Assembly: GCA_900618795.1 (NCBI GenBank)
Contig: UYJD01000009.1
Coordinates: 1,185,823 to 1,249,822, forward strand
Origin: Cyanodermella asteris
Taxonomy: Eukaryota > Ascomycota > Lecanoromycetes > Ostropales > Stictidaceae
DNA: 64,000 nt
Reading direction: 5' to 3'
Below the pieces are notes generated by a model that was not told the origin of the DNA, did no database searches, and saw nothing but the letters and a program-made list of their open reading frames with translations. The stretch's first letter is position 1. Every line of letters starts with the position of its first letter. Positions 45,101 through 57,133 of this stretch are shown here, piece after piece. Position numbers and translations under genes: made by a program.

Positions 45101-48100
45101 CATGCGCGAGTAGCCGGCAGTCAGCCGTCGCAAAGGCCAGGCAAGCTTGATCAGTGCGATTGCGAGGATGATGACCAACATTGTAAAGCGCTGGCTTCTC
45201 GGCGGCCTGCCTTCGGCCTGGCAGTCTGGCCTGGAGGGTCGGCAGCAGGTGGCCTACCTAAGTGGCTGGCTAGAAGTAGGATACGCCAGCCGCGCCGGAA
45301 AAGCAGCGGTCTTCGATATCAACCGCGCGTCGATGAGTGCTTCACCAGCGGTTGTGCTGGCTTTTTGCTGGGAAATATGACGCCCTTGGCTAAATTGGCA
45401 AAGCTCACCAAATGCTCGACACGATGATGTGGTTCTTTACGCCACGGCCCACAAAATCCACCATCACATTGTGACCACTCCAAGTGGTTGCGACATCTTT
45501 GCGGTGAACGGTCCACGACTCGCAAGCTCTACGCTACGGATCGGCACTGCGTCGTGAAGGCACCCAGCAACAGGCCCATTACGATGTGAGCGTATTGTAC
45601 TGACATGGATGGATTGCATTCAGATTGCCCAGGTGCCGACGAATGCAAGTACAATAATGCAGGGAACGTGGACTTTACTCAACTCAATCTACTTCACCAC
45701 CTTGGGGCCACCACAGCGAGCACGACCGGGGTGCCATAGGGAACATGAACATGATGCGTCCCAGTGCCCAGATGGAGCCACCATGCGCTCATGATGCCTC
45801 CTGTCTTGCCGTCCCTACTCAAGCTAAGACGGTTATTGCAACGGCTCATCCAACAACAATGGTCTGATGTCGTACGAAGGTCAACAAGTAGTCGACCTAC
45901 TGGCGCAAGTGCTCGTGGCTGGTTAGCCTTATTTCGGCTGCCAGAGCCGAGTCCCATCTCACTTGCCAGGTCCCAAGTATACGGTGAGGTATCCGAGCGC
46001 TGTTCTTCACGTCAAGAGACAAGGTTTCCTGCTTCTGGAGCTGCTGGCAGGCGGAGCGAATCAATACAGCGTGTGGTGGCTGTGGTTCTTGCGCGTGCTT
46101 CTGAGCACAAGGGCCAGGGCGTGGAAGAAAAGTGGACTGGTGGACCTTTGTGGAGCAGGCAAAGGTATGGCGGGGGGAATGAAGGCTTCATTCGGTTTGG
46201 TTGCAGTCGCCGCTTTGCCTTTTTGCCCCGGATTTCGGAAGCGACGGTGCAGTAAGCTCACGGACATGTCGCAGCCGCTCCTCGACTCGACGCACCATCT
46301 CGCCAGACCCAAGATCGGCCTGAAATGCGCCCACGACTGGACTGCTGTCTTTCTGCGCGGGACGGGTCTCATTCTGACCCTGGTGTGCCACGCCCCACCA
46401 CAACTCGCTGCTGCAAGCAACGAGACTGCCATGCCGGACGCCTACGAGAAGCTGTCGGCCCAAGCTCACAAATTATGCGCCTTTTATTCCCGCGTGCGAG
46501 GCGCTGTACCATGCCGGCATCTTTCTGGTCGATGCTACCGTCCGTCACGGTGAAGGGGCAAATTCCGATGCCGCAGTTGCACTCGACAAGAGACAACACG
46601 CTCTCGAGTGTCTCAGGGCCACGGCCTCGAGCTGCCGGGTCGCGTCAAGGTCACTGTCCAGGACTAGGAGTCGTGTTTGCTCGACCGCCGGCACGTATCG
46701 AAGACGACTCGATCTGTCGACCAGCAAGACGCACGGTGGAAAGCTAGGCGAGACGAGACGTGACGAGCCCAGTCTCGCTGACGGACAGGCTGCTCAGGTG
46801 CTCGATAGCTCGTACATACAGGGCAACTGTTGCTGTTGCTCGACGGCGATTTGCTCGGGGCCGGTCTGCCGTCTGCTTCTTCCTTCTCGTCGACGGTCCG
46901 CAATTTTCGCACTTCACTGCACCCGGTGCTTGATCCGCTTGCAGGGGCTAGCTAAGCTCTCCCCACACCCCGGACTCTAGTACCAGCCGTCATCCAGGCT
47001 ACCGTCGCATAGCGCACAGCCCATTTCTTGCTGGCCAATCATGCCGCCGCTGTTCGAGGGCACCTGACATGCAAGTTCGCCGCTGGGGGCGTGCGTGCTT
47101 CGATACCTGCCCTTCCTGAGACTTGAGGGACATGGCCACGACACCACCCCCCCGTAATTCCACGCAAAACGCTACTCACCCAGGCCCGCCGTGACGTGAG
47201 TCGCCAAGTCATCCCAGACGCCGGGCATGCGCGACAGGCGAACGGGTGCAAAAGCCCAGAGCCTCGCCGTGAGCGCCTCCATCGCCCCGGACGAGACCCG
47301 AGCCACGCGGGATCAGGCAGCATGAGCGGTAGCAAGGCCTGTCGTATCGGCCTCGCAGTCTTCGTTCGCTCTCTCGTCCGCTGCCGTTCCCACATCTCTT
47401 GCTGTTTGCGAGAATTTGATCGTTTGCCGTATTCATTCTCTTGTCCTTTCGCCTTGCAGTACAGTACAGACAGGAACGCAGGATTGAGATTGGCAGACCA
47501 GCGGCCGGACCCCAGAATTGGACGGCCGACTCAAGTTTAAATCACTGGGCCTGACAAGTGACAAGGACCACTTTACGGAGCATTATTACCTGCACCAAGC
47601 AGCCCCCTTAGTGCGTGTTTCCTATCACGGTAAGATCCGCGTTCGCCGAGTGGTCGTTGGTATCGACCTAGCCGCTACTTCACTCAGTACGCTGCACATC
47701 GATTCTCCGGCCTGGCCTGCTCCCTCACTCCTCGTCCTCTGAATTTCACGCCGTGTTTCCGCCCTGCGTGGCCTTTCCTCCACCGACTTTCTCTCCTCTC
47801 TACAGCGCTCGGGCTACTCAATTCCCGCAGGACTCTCGTGTGTAATCCTTCGGAACACCAGGAGGTCGTTGTCGCGCCGCGTGTGGTGGGGAACCTGCAG
47901 CATCCAGCGCAATTTGTAACAGCAGATTCACCAAACGGCTGGAACCACGCCGCTCGCCTTCGTACGATCAATTGTTCCACCAAACGACCTTCCACCGTTA
48001 ATACAGGACGACTCCATTCAACATTTCTTCTATTTACGAAATTGTACTATTGCACAGCTTTCTTAACGGTCAATTCTGCGCCTGCATGCGATCAATCCTC

Positions 48101-48268
48101 GATCTCGCGTTACCGATTCGTTTGTACATTACTCAACTGTAACAATATTGCGCGCTTCAGCCTTTTAAACACCATTCAACGAGGTGGACAACCTGGAAAA
48201 TTTCCCGAGTCGGACGATTCGCACGATTTGTTCGACTCTTCTTTCACCTTGGATTAACAATCGCAAAC
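42151..48268. other. 6.1-kb gene-poor tract upstream of the C2H2 regulator
   Basis: No gene can be supported across this stretch. All open frames are short, start at non-ATG codons or have low-complexity or nonsensical translations, including the longest, on the plus strand near 46.0-46.5 kb. A T-rich run lies at about 42645-42658. The last kilobase before 48269 is pyrimidine-rich and is likely promoter and 5' leader. I saw no terminal repeats, poly-A tails or transposase motifs. Base composition does not look strongly AT-shifted, so it is not an obvious RIP-mutated relic. Confidence 0.45.
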
Positions 48269-51200
48269 ATGGCAGAGATATTGGCGGCACCACGGCCTGT
48301 TGCGCCTGCAGCTGCGCCTTCTGGCTCCCCCCTAGACACAGTGCCGGAAAACTCCAAACCTGCGAGTATGTTTGATGGGGGGAATTGTGCCCCGAGCCTG
48401 ACTACTAACCGTGTACAGAGCACACCAAGTCCGGAAGCGTCAGCGGTCAACCTAATGCGAACGGCGATTTTCCTAGCAAGACCGACAAGCCTCGCCCTCA
48501 TGTATGCCTCACCTGCAAACGTTCCTTCGCCCGACTCGAGCATCTGAAACGCCACGAGCGATCACACACCAAGGAGAAGCCTTTTGAGTGCCCAGAATGT
48601 ACTCGGTGCTTTGCGAGACGCGACCTACTTTTACGCCACCAGCAGAAGCTTCATATGGCAACTACGCCCTCTGCAAGACCTCGAGGCGCCGGCAGAAGAG
48701 AAAGTACAAGCAGCACAATGAGCGGGATGAGCAAGGTCCGAAAGAATTCAGCTGCTATACCTGGGTCAGGATCCATGAGACCGCGAGCAAACACCATCGG
48801 TCACATTGGAAACCCTAACCTCGAGATGTTTGCAAACGGTCACATACCCCAGGACGGGATGTATCAGCCATCCATGGCATTATTTGGCCATGTCTTGCAG
48901 GACGGAATGCGCGACAACGCCCATCCGTCTCAGATTCCAGGGCATCATGGTGTACCGAGCGGGCTGCCGAAGCTCAACACGAGTCTCGCCAATTCTGATA
49001 TGGCCGGTGGACTGAGGACTGCTCCAGCTTTCGAGCAATTCCATATGGATAGCCTGTTAAGTCCAGATACAACGGTCAATCCAGCCGCTCTGCACTTCCC
49101 CGAACCGCCGGCTACAGCAGGGCTCGAAAGTCCTTCGCCGTTCCATGACATGCACGGGCTCCATGGCGCGCAGATGGGTCCCTGGGAAGGCGACCAGAGC
49201 ATGGACTGGATGGGCAACTTTGGTCATGAGCTCCATGCCTTCAGCACCAACGACAGCAATGCAGTTGCCGGCTCGTCCCCATCTGTCATGGACTCTGACA
49301 GCCCTGATGCCGTAAGTGAATACACTATGGACCGCAAGGCGAGCTTAGCTCAGCATACTACTCAATGGCAGACAGCGCCGTTTGTCAAGTCAGCGAACGC
49401 TTTGCCAGACTACATGATGGACATGGGTCTCGCAGATTTTCCGCAGGGCCCGCCTTCTCCTTCTGTCATGCCTGACTTCGGCAGCGACGGTCATTTCTCA
49501 AGCCCTGGTTTCCACGTACAGAATCCATTCGCCATGAATGGCGTCACAGGCTTCATGGCTCCACAATTCCCAGTTCCCATGACTAACGGAGAGTCGCCTT
49601 CGACTTTGGGTTCAACCACCGACACAAGCGGGCGACATAGCTCAACAAGTCCCGGAAGTCACATCATAATCCCCGAAGCCACCCGTCATGCAATCATGAT
49701 CACTCTCGCGCAACCAGGAGCAATGTTTGGCTCCAGGAAAACGTTTTCTCAGCCGACCGTCAGCTCGCCATTATCTCCTGGCTTTGGGGCCAAAGGACAA
49801 CAAGAAGCAGCTGTTCCTAGCACCTCCGATCTTCAGAGATACATTGCAGCTTACCTCAAATTCTTCCACGCACACATTCCAATTTTCCACATTCCTACCC
49901 TGTCCTTCGACACCCCCCCTTCCGGCGGCTACCAGGCCAGCGGCCGGTCAAGCTCTCCCGTTTTCAACGTCGCCAATGGTGGTGGCTGCCTCATCCTAGC
50001 CATGAGTGCCATCGGCTCGCTATACGAAGGCGACCTGGACGTGTCCAAGACGCTGTTCTTGTTCTCCAAGAAAATGCTGTCGACATACCTCGAGGAGAGA
50101 CGGAAAGCTGACATATCGTCTGCTATGAGCTCCATGAACACTAACTCTCAGAGCACTCCGGTCTGGCTGGTTCAAGCCATGCTCTTGAACGTGATCTACG
50201 GCCACATGTCCGGCGACAAGACTGCAGAAAGCAGCGCTCTCAACCATGGCTCGGCACTGACCAGTCTTGCACGAGCCGCCAATTTGACCGAACCCCCCAA
50301 CAAACAAGGTGGACAGGCCATGCGCGAGGAGGGGTGGAATCCCCGTGGCGAGGACCCTGCCTGGTACGAGTGGCACGTCTCCGAGGAGAAGAAGCGGACA
50401 CTCTACGCCTGCTTCCATGTCAGCAGTATACTCACCTCGGCATACAACCACCCACCAGCCCTGAAAAACACCGAGATCACCCTCGATCTGCCTTGTGATG
50501 AAGATCTTTGGGGAGCCCAATCAGCTGAAGCTTGGTACGCGTTGGGAGGCAGCATGGCCGCCGAGCAGAATAGCGTTCCGTTCCCTGTTGCGCTTGGAAA
50601 CCTTTTGTCAGCACACCAGCGTCAGCAACTGCCCATGCATCGAATGTCGCAAGCTTTTTGCAATCCACAGATGGCAGACCAAGAAATGCAAGGATGGCCA
50701 CGCGCCGAGTTCCACGCAAGCACATACGGTTGTCTTGTACTGATCAACGCCCTTCACAATTACATCTGGGAAACACGACAGCGCCATATTGGCCGCCAGT
50801 GGTCGCCTCAAGAGACCGAGGACATGCATCGCCGCATCGAGCCTGCCTTGGTCGCATGGCAGGCCGTCTGGTCCCGAATCCCCCACCACAGTGTTGAGTA
50901 TCCCAACCCACAGGGTATGGGTCCACTCGCCGTCGACAGCATTCCGCTTCTCGATCTTGCATATCTTACCCTCCACGTCAACCTTGGTCGCAGCAAAGAG
51001 TGCTTTTGGCAACGCGACTTTGAAGAGATGAGCCGCGAAATCGCATCCGGTTTCGAGCTCCTGCAGCACGTGAGCCAGGAAGGTGAGCAGCAGAGTGAGC
51101 CGGCCAGCTCCAGTGCCGCCAGCGGCAATGGGACTCCCGAGAAGAGGCAAGGCTCGCGAATGCCGTCTGCGGAGGCAGCACGCACGGCTTCACGCCGCGA

Positions 51201-51696
51201 GCGTCATCTTCGCAAAGCAGCCTTCCACGCCGCCAATTCGCTTCTGCTCTCGAGCAGAGCCGGCACATCGTTTACCGAGTACTCCGCTCGCGAGCTCTCA
51301 ATTCAGGCGGCTATTTGCCAGTTCGAATGTGCTCAGGTGTTGGCCGAGTGGGTTGCCACTCTCCAAGAACGTGTCGGGCCTTATATCGGCACCCTAGGGC
51401 TGGATCCCATCAACATGGAAGATGTTCCGGCTGTCATCCTTCTCGAGCCCGAGGACGTGCAGCTCATGTCCCAACTGGATGAAATTCTGCGCAATTTCGA
51501 AGGAAAGATGGGCGCCAACTTTGGCCAAAACCAGCCCGAGGAATCAACCGGATACAGCACCCGTCTGCTACAGGTGACGGGTCGCATGCTCGACCGCAAC
51601 TCGGTATGGCCGGTGCTGAAATTCATGAGCATTGGCCTGGAGACGCAGGCGCGGGTTATGCAGGAGAGAGCTCAACGGAGTAAAACCCGATCCTGA
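48269..51696 (+). CDS. C2H2 zinc-finger regulator with fungal-specific transcription factor domain (ADR1/RSF2/AmdX-like)
   Basis: Nuclear transcription factor. Two exons, 48269-48365 and 48419-51696, giving 1124 residues. The intron GTATGT...TACAG carries ACTACTAACC near its end. Two tandem C2H2 fingers lie at about residues 55-105: CLTCKRSFARLEHLKRHERS and CPECTRCFARRDLLLRHQQK, with the TKEKPF linker. Next is a basic Ser-rich stretch and a long Met/Gly/Pro-rich activation-type region. From about residue 370 on comes the fungal_trans (PF04082-like) region. It includes LQRYIAAYLKFFHAHIPIFH, VWLVQAMLLNVIYGHMSGDK and a later WYEWHVSEEKKRTLYACFHV, the usual E-x-R-R-T-x-W-like signature. The combination matches the Adr1/Rsf2/AmdX group, often linked to carbon, acetamide or respiratory metabolism. 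The target pathway here is unknown. Confidence 0.88.
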
Positions 51697-52754
51697 AAGA
51701 CCAACATACATGGACAGAGCATAGTCCACTACTCACAACGCCGACCTCGAATCCGACGGCTCAGTATTCCGCCCGTCGCCCTCCCACACCGACTTGCTGT
51801 ACATTGAAAAGCTGTACATAATGGTCATGCCTCCTTTCGATCGATACCCATAGCGGCCTTACCGGCCTTTGACTTCCACTCTTTTCTCCCGGCTTGCTCA
51901 TGCGGCCGAAACAAGTATGCGGATTTGGTGAATGGAGACTCTGTTTCTTTTGGCATACATTTTTTGCTCTTGAATTTTGAGCTACGAAAACAAGTCCACG
52001 ACGGACGCAGTTGAGACGAAGATTACACCAGACGAAAGCGACGACTTTGTATTCTTAACCCGTGAAAAACTTGATGTGCTTTGGCACTACCAAAAGACAC
52101 CGCCTATGTCTGGTTCGAAATTGATGTGATTGGAGAGAATTACTTGATGCATGGCCACGGACTGTGTGGGATCAAAGGGACGGCTGGAATGGTTTCTTAG
52201 CACGAATGACTATCTTGATACGAGAAGATTGGAATGGAATTTCTGTTCACCCAAGACAAGAACTCACGCTACTCGTTCTTTCTAGAGTGAGATGAATCTT
52301 GGAACTGCATGCTCACCATGTTCAGCATTAGCGTTGTCAATTTGCTGCACTAAACTGTTTTGTAGAGGTCTTTGTTGGACGAGCCGATACTGCTACACTC
52401 TCTTCGTTCTTTACTTGATTTATCAGAGATATCCTTCGCCTGTGTTCCCTGTCATTGTGCGCGGATACGTGACTCAACGATTTTGAACGGTGCATGGCCC
52501 TCCTCTGCGGCCTCTCAAGTTTTGGTCCTGTGCTGGAAAAGTGAATGGATCGACGACCGTCAACACCACGGCCGCCCTACCTACACCGAATTCGCTTGCT
52601 CCGACAGTCAAGGGACGCTACTATCGACATGAAAGCCAGGCAGAGTCCGTCCGTGTAAGAGAAAAAAAAAAGGTGAGAAAGGAGGCCAATGCGAATGGAA
52701 CGATTTCTAGCACGCATCACCAAAAGGGGAAACGAGCAGCTCGGCGCGCAGAAG

Positions 52755-52782
52755 AAAAAAAAAAAAAAAGACGACGACGACT
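52755..52782 (+). repeat. A15 homopolymer followed by (GAC)n
   Basis: Fifteen consecutive A residues (52755-52769) run directly into about four GAC units. This is a simple-sequence tract in non-coding DNA. An A-rich tail can mark a retroposed insert, but I see no target-site duplication or body upstream. Confidence 0.75.
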
Positions 52783-55700
52783 CCTCGCGTCGGATCCCAG
52801 CGATCCTGTCTGATTTCAACAGCAGGGATTCAAATTGCGACAGATGCTTTGTATGATTACTTGAACATGTGGAATCACAGATTGAAGGCGAGGGATACGG
52901 TGGCCTGCATCGACATGCGCCTTTGTCAGCTGCTCGGTTTGCACTATCGTGATGCGAGGAATCTCTTGCTCCATGAGCATCATTCAGACAGGGGATGTGG
53001 GCATAGTACATACAATGATCGGCGAGCTACCGTCTGGGGAAGAAACAAAGCATTATTATCACCAGATCCCCCTGTTTGGCAATTTTTCAACCGTCTGAGC
53101 TTGCAGAAGTGAGGCTTCCGATCCACCCAATAACAGACGCCCAGATCGTTTGTTAAGCTTACGGCTGTAAGCATGCCGACTCGACTGAGAATCATGAGGC
53201 CTTTTACAAACATCGCGAATACATAAGGTGCATCTTTGCGCCCTTCAAATGCCCGGAAATCCTTCCGTCAATGCCAGATCGCCCCGGGTCGGCTCGGCCT
53301 TTGCTGGATCGACTTCTCGCGATTTCGTGATTGTTTCGCTTGCTCACGAAACAAGCACTTACCATTGCCGACATGATGATTCCGTAGCAATCAAAATCGT
53401 GAAGCACATCTCGTCAAAACTCTTGGCGGAGATCCACAGCTCGCATAGCGGCGGACAGCTTTCATGTCGAAAATTCAAGATACAGGATTTTGTAGTCTCC
53501 CCATAGTGGAGCCTGCAAGCATGTACCAATGTATCCTAACTTTAGCATAGACGATTTCATCGTGTCATAGACTATTTCCTAAGTTCGGCAACGTGCTCGA
53601 GCACCCAAGGCGCAACGGCGTATTTTCCTGTGCCAATGCCTCCGTCTCAGCGCACGCGCATCCGTGTCTCAAGGCAGAAGCCGCAGCAGGACCGAGCGAG
53701 CTGTGAGAAGCGCAAGCACGGGGCATGGGATTGTCGAACTTCGAGAGAGGGTGAGCTGCTATAGCGGCGCGCCGACGGTGCCAGGGTAGGTCAGGTCGGT
53801 CCGATCACCCTCCATTTCGCTCCGCGGAGCTGCAGAAAAAGTTAGCACCAGGAATGCCCCTCCACCCCCATTTACAACGGCACAGCATGACGTTGCTGTG
53901 CGCTTTAGCACCCGCTGGTGTCGCCTATTGTTGAAGTCCTGTTCATGTATCGCTAGACTGTATTGGCCATCGTGCGCAGCTGGTCTGAATGCATAAAATC
54001 TTGTATTCTGCTCTAGACAGACACTGATGTGAGGTGGTATTGACGAGGCGAGATTTGTCAGAGATATGGTCTCGACTCCAGAATAGGTAGTCCAGCAGTC
54101 CAGTAGAATGCCAGAGCTTCGAGGCCGGCGTGGCTGCTTCGACCGTCGCTGGCCGCATGCTTGGTGAGACCCGAGACTGTGGTAACACGCCTCCCTGATT
54201 CGAGGCTGAATGATGACCCGGGATGCAATTTCAACAGGATAATGCACGTTCCGTTGCCATACGTTAGTAGGTGCACGAGGATGTGTGCTCTTTGGCGCGG
54301 GGTTCATACCCATTCTAGCATACCAAGAGTTTTGTATATCAGAGCCAAAACCGGATTCACCAGATATGATCGAAGTGGCTATTGAATGCTTGCATGATTG
54401 CTGGAGATTATCATGATGCATGTTGTGTCTCTGCGGTCGGGGTCAAAATCCTCAGACGGAAAATTATGGCCGTCTGTGCCCAGTCGCGTGCTCAGGGCGT
54501 CAGCCGTGAATGCGATCAGTGGCAGCTGGTCCGGAAAGCTACTGAATCGCAAGTGGGCATTTGACACCCACGAACCGTAGTTCTAAAAGGTCGGTGTTGA
54601 TCCAGGGCGATCTGGATCAACTTACAACAACGTCTTGTTCGGAGATTCCGGGCTACCCAGTGTACGGAGTCCACTACTGTATCACTGGAGCACAAGGGGT
54701 CGCATTGGATTTTAGACATCTAGACCAAGCCGTCATCAGATTGAGTCGACGAATGACTTCCTACTCGGCTTCGCGTGGTGGCCCAGGCCGGTTGTCAATA
54801 ATCAATCAGATTGGATTCAAGGTTTGGCCAGAGCAGAAGACTTATAGCCCTGCATATCCCTCGGAGAGTGAATCACCAGACTCACCGTACCACCTACGAG
54901 GCAGCAATTTGGTTCCAGCTGTATATACCTCATCTGGTAAGCGGGCAACGAAGAATTGTAGCTTTTACTGTACGAGGATCGACGCGGGCATACATGGCAA
55001 CTATGGGTCGTGATCAGCATATTGGCAAGTACCGACCCATTGGCGGAGGACAGAGGCACAGGAGGAGCGTTCCCCGGGAGTCGTGATGATAGCTTGGGCA
55101 GCTATGAAAATGTAGTGCTTGTATCTCTCAGTCGATTGGATGTGGCAAGCAGCAGGGCATTATTCGCGACGGGCAGGGATATGCACCCCGCAAAGACTAA
55201 ACATGTGGCTGAATATGTCGTTAGCGGCCAGTTGAGTCCACTGGCTGTTATTATTAGCGGGAGTCGTTTTCAGTCGACAGACGCCACCAAGCGACACCGA
55301 TGGGGCTTCTGCCGGGCAGCGTTTGTCTGGGAATATGCGGGGGATGCGGTATTCTAATCTCGTACGACATAAGACGAGGGATCATCATCATGCAACCCGT
55401 GGATGGGAACGAGGCGCTGTTGGCCTGGAGTCGTTCTGTCCCATGGCTTGATGTACTGGCTTTCGAGGCATGCGAAAGTAGCACATGAGAAATGTGATGG
55501 CTGACGAGGGGTCTTACGACGGGCAATTCGTAGCCTTGCCTCGATGCGGTAACACGACAAGCAGCCTCAACTTTTACCACGTACACCACGTACTAGAGAT
55601 TGGTTGGCGTAATGCGACCTTGTCAAACGGCCGAAGTAATGATGCGATGACGAGGTCAAGTTGCGTCGACGACTCGACAGGCAGCTCAGGCGGCTCCGAG

Positions 55701-56335
55701 TGGCTGACAACACAATGTCGATGCAATGCGTTCCTCCTGAAGCAGTCAGACGCGCTGGTGGGCTCACGCTCGTAAGAAAGAAGGTAAGACGGGCCAGGGT
55801 AGGGCTCACCCGCGTGACCCGGCGAGAGCTCCGGCTGGGCAACTTTTCGCGGTGCGTCGAGGGCAAGTGGAGTTGCAACTCGATTGGGTGAGCGCATGCG
55901 GGCGTTGGAGCACGTTTAACCTGCCGGCTGAGGACGATTCGACGGTGGAACGAGGCAAGCTCGCCGTCGACGGCCAGTGAGGGCCCGGCGTGGGCGTATT
56001 TTGGGGCGGGCGGTGGACAGGCATCCGGTAACGGGCGGAACGCGAAGCTAGAATGTTGGTAGACGCTGGAAAGAAGCATGAAAGCAGTCGTGGGCCGGCT
56101 CGCAGAACAGTGGTTGGAGTCATCGCGAACGGTTTCTTTCGACGATTCGTCGTGTAGCAGTGGAGGCGATGGTAGAGCACGAAATTTTTGCCGGCGGTGG
56201 TGTCGAAGCTTCGGTGTGACTGTGGTTTTTCTCTTTGGTCGCCTCCTCTTCTCCCGTTTCTTGTTCGATCGAATACTGCTGTCGTGCCTGCGCTTGTGCC
56301 TGAGTGGCGTGCCTCGTCGTCTCTTGATTTGGCTA

Positions 56336-56338
<3 letters not shown>

Positions 56339-56371
<33 letters not shown>

Positions 56372-56372
56372 G
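56339..56372 (+). repeat. (GA)n microsatellite, interrupted once
   Basis: GA dinucleotides repeat over 34 bases with a single CA interruption, about 760 bases upstream of the arrestin ATG. GA/CT tracts are common in fungal promoters and can bind GAGA-type factors, but no function can be assigned. Confidence 0.8.
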
Positions 56373-57133
56373 AAAAGTGAAGTTGGAAAAAAGCCAGACA
56401 GCTGACAGGCAGACGTGGAGCTACATTTGGCTCGACGACGGTCGTGCCTTCCTTGTCTGATATCCTCTCTTCGCCTGTCCTGCCGCCCAGGCAATTCTGC
56501 ATTTCAGCACTCAACCGTTGAGTTGACAGCTTGGGTCCTAAGTACTATCCCCCTCCAGCCTTTTGAGCCTCTTCGTCTTCAGCAGCAATCTAGCACCTCC
56601 TCGGAGCTTGCGCCATACTTAGCCAGCGTTACAGCCATCTTAGCATTTTCGTGTCTGCCGGCCCGACTCACTCGCTGCGCGGCAACTTCACCACCACGTC
56701 GACCATATTCTCACTCCAAGCCGGCACTGAGTGTACAGTCGGATTATGTATCATTTCGGCAGCCTGGCCAGCTTTCTCCACTCGCACCGCACTGCATCCT
56801 GAGCCGCGAAACATCGACTTCTGGTCTGGAGCTTAATTGCGCTCCCTGCACACACTTATCTCTGACTGCTTATCCGACCACTCACAGCGCCCCGAGCCGG
56901 CCTCATTGACGCATCTCGACCGCCAATCTCAGCCTCTCTCGCCTCTCCATGCGCCTTTGACTCCTGTCAGATCGCATACCGACATCATCGCCGCCCGCCA
57001 AAGTCAATTGGCCTGCTGTCGTCTCCGGGACAGGCCACGAGTTCGCCGGTGCCCGCCCTGACCTTAGCGTCGTCCGGGGTGCAGCGGCACTACCTGATAA
57101 AAAGTTCCTGGCCGCCCACCTTCCTCTCCTATC

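Larger units (their letters stand above)
51697..57133. other. 5.4-kb gene-poor tract between the C2H2 regulator and the arrestin gene
   Basis: No gene can be supported. The open frame of 220 codons on the minus strand at 53759-54421 has an ATG but no recognisable content. The 315-codon frame at 55567-56514 is low-complexity and antisense to a purine-rich tract. The stretch contains an A15 run with adjoining (GAC)n near 52.76 kb and a (GA)n microsatellite near 56.35 kb. The last 700 bases are pyrimidine-rich on the plus strand, consistent with a long promoter or 5' leader for the arrestin gene. Confidence 0.45.

Noticed and set aside
45963-46553. 196-codon plus-strand open frame
   Set aside because: It starts at TTG, with an overlapping minus-strand frame of similar length and no motif.
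52667-52782. A-rich runs that could mark a retroposon tail
   Set aside because: No reverse-transcriptase or SINE body, and no target-site duplication could be seen around them. Treated as simple repeats.
53636-53760. Short frame with SCEKRKHGAWDC reminiscent of a Zn2Cys6 motif
   Set aside because: Only two cysteines with wrong spacing in about 40 codons; no continuing exon found.
53759-54421. 220-codon minus-strand open frame with a true ATG
   Set aside because: No recognisable motif, no splice partners, and composition like translated non-coding DNA. It could be an orphan gene, but I cannot support it.
55567-56514. 315-codon minus-strand open frame
   Set aside because: Low-complexity Ser/Leu/Arg/Lys runs opposite a (GA)n tract; no domain, and codon usage looks unconstrained.
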